Positions 55,636 to 64,000 of a stretch of DNA of 64,000 bases are shown piece by piece (position 1 is the stretch's first letter; each line of letters opens with the position of its first letter). The stretch comes from Blautia massiliensis (ex Durand et al. 2017). Its GTDB lineage: Bacteria; Bacillota; Clostridia; Lachnospirales; Lachnospiraceae. Position numbers and translations under genes: made by a program. The stretch is from positions 3,006,657 to 3,070,656 of the forward strand of contig NZ_LN913006.1 of assembly GCF_001487165.1 (NCBI RefSeq). Reading direction: 5' to 3'. The notes under the pieces were generated by a model. That model was not told the DNA's origin and searched no databases. It saw nothing but the letters and a program-made list of their open reading frames with translations.

Positions 55636-56733
55636 ATGAAAAGAGCTGCAGTAGCGTCAGCAGCCTTGTTGGCTGTGGCAACCCTGCTGACAGGCTGTCA
55701 GAAAGAAGAAGTAGAAAAGCTTGTTGCACCGATTGTAGCAGATGTCCAGGAAACCCCTGAAGCAACCGAAGTGGAAGAAGAAAAAAGCCCGCTGATCCCT
55801 GAGATCGATGACACTCTTTCTATTGAAGAAGGTGCCAGAATAGCTGTTGTCAGCAAAAGCAAAAAAGGCGAGTTCTGGAATAAAGTAAAAGAAGGAATGG
55901 AAGCTGCTGTCAAGGATGTAAATGAGGCGTATGGTTTCAAAAAAGACAAGCAGATCACGATGACCTTTGAGGGTCCGGATGATGAAGAGGACGTAGAAAG
56001 TCAGATCAATACTCTTGATGCAGTGATCGCTGAGAATCCATCTGTAGTGTGTCTTTCTGCCGGAGATATGGATTCCTGTCAGGCACAGCTGGAAGCAGCG
56101 AAAGAGAACGGAATTCCGGTGGTCGCATTTGATTCCAATGTCAGTGATACGAAGCTGGTCAGAGCTTTCCGTGGAACAGACAATACACAGATCGGCAAAT
56201 ATGCAGCATATAAGCTTGGCAGCGCCATTGGAAAAATGGGAAATGTGGCTGTTTTTTCCGCACAGGAGAAAACACAGAGCGCTCAGGAACGTGTAAAGGG
56301 ATTTCTGGATAATATTGCAAATTATACGGATATTAAAGTGGTGGAAACCGTATATTCTGACCAGGTTGATGATATGAAGGAAGCCATGAAGGAAGTTCTG
56401 GATAAATATCCGGCACTGGATGGTGTTTTCTGCACCAATGCCGAGGTTTCTGAAATGTTTCTGGAGGTAAATAAGGACACAGGAGAAAATAAAGTTGCTA
56501 TGGTAGGCGTAGATGCAACCAGCAAACAGCAGGAAGCGATCCAGAAAGGGGAAGAACTGGGAGTGCTTTCACAGAATCCTTATGCGATGGGATATCAGAC
56601 CATGTGGGCGGCTATTCAGTCTACTGCACCGAAGAAGGAAACAAAGATTGATAAGAAGGTTTTACTTGATCCGATATGGATTGATGCTGAGAATATCAAA
56701 AGCGAAGACATTGCAAATTACCTGTACAATTAA
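55636..56733 (+). CDS. Sugar ABC transporter substrate-binding lipoprotein (Peripla_BP_4)
   Basis: 365 aa. The signal peptide ends in a lipobox LLTGC (Cys21); a charged linker follows up to about residue 60. The type I binding fold reads IAVVSKSKKGEFWNKVKEGMEAAV, then VVCLSAGDMDSCQAQLEAAKENGIPVVAFDSN, and GVFCTNAEVSEMFLEV, FGVDAT-type VGVDATSKQQEAI. This matches ribose/galactose-type binding proteins. No permease or ATPase gene is next to it; it may work with distant partners or as a receptor. GAAGAGGAG precedes the start. Confidence 0.88.
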   Translation: MKRAAVASAALLAVATLLTGCQKEEVEKLVAPIVADVQETPEATEVEEEKSPLIPEIDDTLSIEEGARIAVVSKSKKGEFWNKVKEGMEAAVKDVNEAYGFKKDKQITMTFEGPDDEEDVESQINTLDAVIAENPSVVCLSAGDMDSCQAQLEAAKENGIPVVAFDSNVSDTKLVRAFRGTDNTQIGKYAAYKLGSAIGKMGNVAVFSAQEKTQSAQERVKGFLDNIANYTDIKVVETVYSDQVDDMKEAMKEVLDKYPALDGVFCTNAEVSEMFLEVNKDTGENKVAMVGVDATSKQQEAIQKGEELGVLSQNPYAMGYQTMWAAIQSTAPKKETKIDKKVLLDPIWIDAENIKSEDIANYLYN

Positions 56734-56802
56734 CAAATAGAACAGATAGCCACTGTAGGTCGGGTGAATAGGTTAGTCCGCATTCACCGTCTGTTCATAA
56801 TT

Positions 56803-56863
56803 GAAAGCCATCAGTCTGATGAAGATGTAAAAAACATTTTCATCGGGCTGATGGCTTTTTTTG
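56803..56863 (+). terminator. Terminator after the binding-protein gene
   Basis: AAAGCCATCAG..GATGAA / TTCATC..CTGATGGCTTTTTTT, long AT-rich loop. Confidence 0.9.
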
Positions 56864-56991
56864 AATAAAAATAAAAAATATGAATAGAATAAACAAATAA
56901 AAAGTGCGCGAAAAAATGGCAAAAATATAACATATATGACGACTTTTTGACACAATACAAATAAATTTATCGTTAAATTGCATAATAAACA

Positions 56992-57020
56992 TTGTTTTGA
57001 AAAAGCGATTGTGGTACAAT
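56992..57020 (+). promoter_or_regulatory. Promoter of the V-ATPase operon
   Basis: TTGTTT 56992-56997 and TACAAT 57015-57020, 17-bp spacer. A second possible -35 (TTGACA at 56947) has no good -10 at the right distance. Confidence 0.6.
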
Positions 57021-57047
57021 TTGGATATGCAGAGAGGCGGTGATCAG

Positions 57048-57356
57048 ATGATCCAGGAAACGATCAAGGCAGTGAAAGAGGCGGAGGCAAAAGCACAGCA
57101 GAAGATAAAGGATGCATCCGTCCGTGCACAGAGTATCATCAGCGAAGCTGAGAAAGAGGCAGAGAATATTATCAGAAAGGCGGAAACAGCCGCCGGCGAA
57201 CAGGCGGCATCTGATATGAAAGCAGCCGAAGAACGTGCACACAGTACAGAGAACACTGTCGTTGGACAGGCGGAGGAAGAGCTTGCAGCTTTGAAAAAGA
57301 AAGCGGAGTCGAAGCACGAGCAGGCGATCCAGACAGTAATGGACAGTTTGTTCTGA
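57048..57356 (+). CDS. ntpF: V-type ATPase subunit F/H (NtpF-like, peripheral stalk)
   Basis: 102 aa from ATG 57048 (GAGAGGCGG site), nearly all one long Ala/Glu/Lys coiled-coil helix: IQETIKAVKEAEAKAQQKIK and EAEKEAENIIRKAETAA. That is the pattern of the peripheral-stalk subunit G/H (NtpF), which pairs with subunit E. It is the first gene of the operon, as in Enterococcus hirae (ntpF-I-K-E-C-G-A-B-D). Confidence 0.85.
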   Translation: MIQETIKAVKEAEAKAQQKIKDASVRAQSIISEAEKEAENIIRKAETAAGEQAASDMKAAEERAHSTENTVVGQAEEELAALKKKAESKHEQAIQTVMDSLF

Positions 57357-57372
57357 GAGGGGGAGTGCGAAA

Positions 57373-59854
<2,482 letters not shown>

Positions 59855-59874
59855 TTCATCAGGAGGGGCAGAGC

Positions 59875-60468
59875 ATGACAGGATTAGAGAAGATGGTAAG
59901 CCAGATTCTTGAAGAGGCCGATGCTTCTGCAGCCGTTACGATCAGTGATGCGGAGAAAAAAGCCGCAGAGATCCTCAGGGAAGCCGGAGAAAAGGCAGAT
60001 AAGATCCGGCAGCAGAGAGAAGAACAGTCCAGGGCAAAGGTGAAAAGCTATGAAGAGCGGACAGCTTCCGCTGCAGATATGAAGAAGCGTACCGCAGTTC
60101 TTGCAGCCAAGCAGGAGCTGATCGGAAATGTGATCGCAGATGCCTGTGACCGTGTGAAGAATCTGGATGAAGAAAAATATTTTGGGATCCTTAAGAATAT
60201 GGCTGAGAAATATCTTCTTCCAAGAGAAGGAGAGATCTGTTTTTCAAAAAAGGATCTGGAACGTATGCCGGCAGGTTTCCGTGAGGAAATAAAGAGCCTG
60301 GCACAGAAAAAGGGTGGTGTGCTGGAAATTTCCGGTGAAACCCGAAACATAGACGGAGGTTTTATCCTGATATACGGCGGCATTGAGGAAAACTGTTCCA
60401 TTGATGCCATGTTCGCAGAGAAGCGGGATGAGCTTCTGGATCAGGTAAGAAAGATTTTGTTTGCGTAA
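59875..60468 (+). CDS. ntpE: V-type ATPase subunit E (peripheral stalk)
   Basis: 197 aa from ATG 59875 (AGGAGGGG site); the listed longer frame begins in the subunit K end. A long N-terminal helix (MTGLEKMVSQILEEADASAA, KKAAEILREAGEKADKIRQQ) is followed by a globular C-terminal domain (ISGETRNIDGGFILIYGGIEENCSIDAMF), as in NtpE. It pairs with the first subunit of the operon to hold the catalytic head. Confidence 0.9.
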   Translation: MTGLEKMVSQILEEADASAAVTISDAEKKAAEILREAGEKADKIRQQREEQSRAKVKSYEERTASAADMKKRTAVLAAKQELIGNVIADACDRVKNLDEEKYFGILKNMAEKYLLPREGEICFSKKDLERMPAGFREEIKSLAQKKGGVLEISGETRNIDGGFILIYGGIEENCSIDAMFAEKRDELLDQVRKILFA

Positions 60469-60495
60469 AACACCATCGCAAAAAGGAGGGCGTGA

Positions 60496-61470
60496 ATGAT
60501 GTTTGGTGAAGATTATGCCTATGCGGTGGCGCGGATACGTGTTCTGGAGACCGGACTTCTGAATCAGGCAGCGATCGAGCAGCTTCTGGCATGTCAGGAT
60601 GAGCAGCAGTGCCTTCAGATCCTTACAGAGAAGGGCTGGGGAAACGGTGATCCTGCAGCCGGTGCGGATGCCATTCTTTCTCGAGAGAGAGAAAAGATCT
60701 GGGAGATCATGGATTCGCTGGTAGCGGACCGATCTGTGTTTTCTGTTCTTTCCTATCAGGATCTTTTCCATAACCTGAAAGCGGCTGTGAAGGCAAGCAT
60801 CCTGCAAGGGGCAGCGCCGAATATTTTTTTCAGCGACTGTTCCATTGACGGAGAGGATATGGTGAAATTCCTGACAGATAAGGAATATGATCGTTTTCCT
60901 GAGGATATGCGGGAAGCGGCAAGAGAAGCCTATGAGACCTTTTTGCACACAAGAGACGGACAGCTTGCGGATATTATCGTAGACAGGGCAGCACTGGATG
61001 CCATAAAAAAAGCCGGAGAACGGTCAAAAGAAGAGATCGTCCGGCAGTATGCGGAATCCACGGTAGCGGTAGCAGATATCCGGATCGCAGTCCGTGCCTG
61101 CAAAACAGGAAAAAGTTCGGACTTTATGAAAAAAGCCATGGCAGAATGTGACACACTGGATAAGGAGAGACTGATCCACGCGGCAGTAAGCGGAATGGCT
61201 CAGATCATGGGTTATCTGGCAGAAACGAAATATGGGGACGGAGCTCTGGCACTGGCGGAATCAGCTTCCGCTTTTGAGAGATGGTGTGATAACCAGATCA
61301 TGGAGACCATCCGCCCTCAGCTGTACAATTCATTTTCACTGGGACCGCTGGTAGCCTATGTGCTTGCCCGTGAAAATGAGATCAAGACGGTGCGGATCAT
61401 TCTCACCGGAAAGCGCAGCGGCCTTCCGGAAGAGTTTATCCGGGAAAGGGCAAGGGAAATGTATGTATAA
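60496..61470 (+). CDS. ntpC: V-type ATPase subunit C/d
   Basis: 324 aa. Starts ATGATG at 60496 after AAAAGGAGGG; either Met is possible. Helical protein of the V-ATPase d class: YAYAVARIRVLETGLLNQAA at the front, FHNLKAAVKASI and a C-terminal VLARENEIKTVRIILTGKRSGLP that fits the family end region. It links the rotor axle to the membrane ring. The stop overlaps the next start by 8 bases. Confidence 0.9.
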   Translation: MMFGEDYAYAVARIRVLETGLLNQAAIEQLLACQDEQQCLQILTEKGWGNGDPAAGADAILSREREKIWEIMDSLVADRSVFSVLSYQDLFHNLKAAVKASILQGAAPNIFFSDCSIDGEDMVKFLTDKEYDRFPEDMREAAREAYETFLHTRDGQLADIIVDRAALDAIKKAGERSKEEIVRQYAESTVAVADIRIAVRACKTGKSSDFMKKAMAECDTLDKERLIHAAVSGMAQIMGYLAETKYGDGALALAESASAFERWCDNQIMETIRPQLYNSFSLGPLVAYVLARENEIKTVRIILTGKRSGLPEEFIRERAREMYV

Positions 61471-61783
61471 GATCGCAGTTTTAGGTGATTATAACAGCAT
61501 TTACGGGTTTGCGGCTCTTGGCCTTGATACTTTTCCGGTGGAGGATCCTGCAGATGGTAAAGAGAAGCTTAACCGTCTGGCGGCCGGTGAATATGCGGTT
61601 ATTTATATTACGGAACAGCTGGCGGCCCAGCTTTCCGCAGAGATCAGTAAATACAGTGAGGAGCTGATGCCTGCGATCATTCAGATTCCCGGAATTTCCG
61701 GAAATACAGGTGCAGGTATCGAAAATGTAAAGAAATCCGTGGAGACGGCAGTTGGCTCCGATATTCTTTTCAGTAATGAGTGA
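61463..61783 (+). CDS. ntpG: V-type ATPase subunit F (NtpG, axle)
   Basis: 106 aa from ATG 61463, inside the end of subunit C. Rossmann-like alpha/beta fold: IAVLGDYNSIYGFAALGLDTFPV, YAVIYITEQLA and PAIIQIPGISGNTGAGIENVKKSV. Standard length and gene position for the small rotor-axle subunit. Confidence 0.9.
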   Translation: MYKIAVLGDYNSIYGFAALGLDTFPVEDPADGKEKLNRLAAGEYAVIYITEQLAAQLSAEISKYSEELMPAIIQIPGISGNTGAGIENVKKSVETAVGSDILFSNE

Positions 61784-61807
61784 CAAGAAAGCAGGTGATT
61801 GGTTCAG

Positions 61808-63577
61808 ATGAGCAGAGGAACCATTAAGAAGGTGGCAGGACCGCTGGTAATTGCCAAGGGTATGCGGGATGCAAATATGTATGACGTGGTTCGTGTAAGC
61901 AGCCAGCGTCTGATCGGTGAGATCATTGAGATGCATGAAGATGAGGCTTCCATACAGGTATATGAGGAGACTTCAGGACTTCGTCCGGGAGAACCGGTAG
62001 AGTCCATGGAGGTGCCCCTTTCCGTGGAGCTTGGTCCTGGCCTTATTACAAGCATTTACGATGGAATCCAGCGTCCGCTGGATGACATCATGAAGGTAGC
62101 AGGCAGCAACAACCTGAAACGAGGCGTTGAGGTTCCTGCCCTGAAGCGGGACAAAAAATGGAATTTCATTCCGGTTGCGAAGGTGGGAGATCCGCTGGAG
62201 GGCGGCGATGTTCTTGGAACCGTTCAGGAGACTATCGTTGTTACACAGAAGATCATGGTACCTCCCAATATGAAAGGTACTCTGAAGGAAATTAAATCCG
62301 GCGAGTTTACCGTGGATGAGACCGTTGCAGTTCTTTCCACAGCAGACGGCGATAAAGAGCTGACCCTGATGCAGCACTGGCCGGTACGACGTGGCCGTCC
62401 ATATAAGAAGAAACTTCCGCCAGCCAAGCCTCTGGTAACAGGACAGCGTGTTATTGATACCATGTTCCCTATTGCCAAGGGTGGTGTGGCAGCAGTTCCC
62501 GGCCCGTTCGGAAGCGGTAAGACGGTTATCCAGCATCAGCTTGCAAAATGGGCTGAGGCAGATATCGTGGTTTATATCGGCTGCGGTGAGCGTGGAAATG
62601 AGATGACAGATGTTCTGAACGAGTTCCCGGAGCTGAAGGATCCGAAAACAGGACAATCCCTGATGGAGCGTACGGTTCTGATCGCCAATACCTCAGATAT
62701 GCCGGTTGCAGCTCGTGAGGCGTCGATCTATACAGGTATTACAATTGCGGAGTATTTCCGTGATATGGGATATTCCGTAGCATTGATGGCAGATTCTACT
62801 TCCAGATGGGCTGAGGCTCTCCGTGAGATGTCCGGACGACTGGAGGAGATGCCAGGCGAGGAAGGTTATCCTGCATATCTTGGTTCCCGTCTTGCACAGT
62901 TCTATGAGCGTGCCGGACATGTGATCTGCAGTGGAAAAGACGGAAGAGAGGGTGCCCTGACAGCGATCGGCGCCGTATCTCCTCCAGGTGGTGATATCTC
63001 CGAGCCGGTTTCCCAGGCGACACTTCGAATCGTAAAGGTATTCTGGGGACTGGATGCAAACCTTGCATACAAACGTCATTTCCCGGCGATCAACTGGCTG
63101 ACCAGCTATTCTCTGTATCTGGACAGCGTTGGCGGATGGTTTGACGAAAATGTAGCGAATGACTGGATGAAGCTCCGTCAGAGAATGATGACCCTTCTTC
63201 AGGAAGAGGCAGAGCTGGAAGAAATCGTAAAGATGGTAGGTATGGATGCGCTTTCTCCGGGTGACCGACTGAAAATGGAAGCAGCCCGTTCCATCCGAGA
63301 GGATTTCCTCCACCAGAACTCTTTCCACGAGATCGATACCTACACATCTCTGGAAAAACAGCACAATATGATGCGTCTGGTACTTGCATTTTATGATGCG
63401 GGTCTGGATGTGCTGAAACAGGGCGCAGATATCAATGATATCGTAAAGCTTCCGGTACGTGAGCAGATCGGCCGTTATAAATATACAAAAGAAGATCAGC
63501 TGGCAGCAGAATATGAGAAAGTAACCCGCCAGCTGGCAGCAGAGACTGCAGAACTTCTGGGAAAGGAGGGCCTGTAA
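61808..63577 (+). CDS. ntpA: V-type ATPase catalytic subunit A
   Basis: 589 aa from ATG 61808 (AGGTGATT site); an in-frame TTG at 61799 is less likely. P-loop GPFGSGKT at residues 232-239, the catalytic Glu region [13 protein letters not shown], the bulge insertion between residues about 110 and 200 typical of A subunits ([10 protein letters not shown]...), and [22 protein letters not shown]. It hydrolyses ATP to drive the rotor. Subunit B follows directly. Confidence 0.96.
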   Translation: MSRGTIKKVAGPLVIAKGMRDANMYDVVRVSSQRLIGEIIEMHEDEASIQVYEETSGLRPGEPVESMEVPLSVELGPGLITSIYDGIQRPLDDIMKVAGSNNLKRGVEVPALKRDKKWNFIPVAKVGDPLEGGDVLGTVQETIVVTQKIMVPPNMKGTLKEIKSGEFTVDETVAVLSTADGDKELTLMQHWPVRRGRPYKKKLPPAKPLVTGQRVIDTMFPIAKGGVAAVPGPFGSGKTVIQHQLAKWAEADIVVYIGCGERGNEMTDVLNEFPELKDPKTGQSLMERTVLIANTSDMPVAAREASIYTGITIAEYFRDMGYSVALMADSTSRWAEALREMSGRLEEMPGEEGYPAYLGSRLAQFYERAGHVICSGKDGREGALTAIGAVSPPGGDISEPVSQATLRIVKVFWGLDANLAYKRHFPAINWLTSYSLYLDSVGGWFDENVANDWMKLRQRMMTLLQEEAELEEIVKMVGMDALSPGDRLKMEAARSIREDFLHQNSFHEIDTYTSLEKQHNMMRLVLAFYDAGLDVLKQGADINDIVKLPVREQIGRYKYTKEDQLAAEYEKVTRQLAAETAELLGKEGL

Positions 63578-63578
63578 A

Positions 63579-64000
63579 ATGCCAAAAGAATATAGGACCA
63601 TACAGGAAGTTGCCGGCCCTTTGATGCTGGTACGGGGCGTTGAAGATGTAGCATTTGACGAGCTTGGTGAGATTGAGCTTGCCGATGGCGAAACAAGAAG
63701 ATGCCGTGTTCTGGAGATCGACGGAAGCAATGCACTGGTGCAGCTGTTTGAGAGCTCCACGGGTATCAACCTTTCCAACAGCAAGGTACGTTTCCTGGGA
63801 CGGAGCATGGAGCTGGGTGTATCCGGCGATATGCTGGGTCGTGTTTTTGACGGACTGGGACGTCCCATTGATGACGGCCCGGAGATCCTTCCGGAAGAGA
63901 GAAGAGATATCAATGGACTTCCCATGAATCCGGCGGCCAGAAGCTATCCGGAGGAGTTTATCCAGACGGGTGTATCTGCGATTGACGGACTGAACACCCT
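63579..64000 (+). CDS. ntpB: V-type ATPase subunit B, 5' part
   Basis: The first 140 codons are in the window; the gene continues past the right edge. Start ATG 63579 with AAAGGAGGG upstream, 1 bp after the subunit A stop. The beta-barrel start ([20 protein letters not shown]) and [20 protein letters not shown] match B subunits, which lack a working Walker A. The D subunit probably lies beyond the edge. Confidence 0.95.
   Translation, partial: MPKEYRTIQEVAGPLMLVRGVEDVAFDELGEIELADGETRRCRVLEIDGSNALVQLFESSTGINLSNSKVRFLGRSMELGVSGDMLGRVFDGLGRPIDDGPEILPEERRDINGLPMNPAARSYPEEFIQTGVSAIDGLNT

Overview
The window is a stretch of a low-to-mid GC, Gram-positive anaerobe chromosome. The best fit is Clostridia, family Lachnospiraceae (a Blautia- or Ruminococcus-like gut commensal). 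This rests on AGGAGG-type ribosome sites, TTGACA/TATAAT promoters, lipobox and secreted proteins with Pro-Thr linkers, a V-type rather than F-type ATPase operon, a CymR-type regulator beside cysK, and the DUF1700/DUF4097/PadR trio. Genus and species cannot be fixed from sequence alone.

Layout. 0-14 kb: the start of an ApbE flavin-transferase lipoprotein (minus strand, cut by the window edge), a HAD phosphatase, upp, the L10 leader with rplJ-rplL, a large secreted beta-helix protein lying between rplL and rpoB, then rpoB-rpoC. 14-18 kb: a Ser/Thr kinase, a PP2C phosphatase and an unrecognised 408-aa protein in one operon. 18-23 kb (minus strand): three exported proteins (CAP-domain, serine hydrolase, Amidase_3). 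23-27.5 kb: padR-DUF1700-DUF4097, cysK, cymR. 27.5-33.7 kb: a Pho regulon (Pho box, pstSCAB, phoU, PhoR-type kinase) in which PstS has its halves in swapped order. 33.7-40 kb: a CNNM/CBS membrane protein, TetR regulator, DUF308 protein, radical SAM enzyme, and an NCS2 permease behind an attenuator-like leader. 39.8-41.7 kb: an accessory island with a GC-rich palindrome, a DUF3990 gene, its partner, a broken second DUF3990 copy and a Cys-rich mini-protein. 41.9-49.2 kb: rRNA-type methyltransferase, aminotransferase, and a cell-wall cluster (L,D-transpeptidase, ddl, murF). 49.2-52.5 kb: a dispersed repeat, a glutamate dehydrogenase remnant, an 88-aa unknown protein and aconitase. 52.5-54.8 kb: a 2.3-kb stretch without convincing genes holding two large imperfect palindromes and a 1.56-kb segment bounded by near-perfect 68-bp inverted repeats, with a strong internal promoter. 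54.8-64 kb: RluA-type pseudouridine synthase, an orphan sugar-binding lipoprotein, and a Na+-type V-ATPase operon (F-I-K-E-C-G-A-B), cut in the B subunit.

Most of the window is housekeeping: transcription, ribosomal stalk, wall synthesis, phosphate and cysteine supply, and ion-motive ATPase. The parts that deserve attention are the inverted-repeat-bounded noncoding segment at 53.0-54.6 kb and its neighbouring palindromes, the permuted PstS, the DUF3990 module, the kinase/phosphatase/unknown operon, and several repeated intergenic RNA-like elements. All functional statements come from reading motifs and family features by eye; no database search was run.
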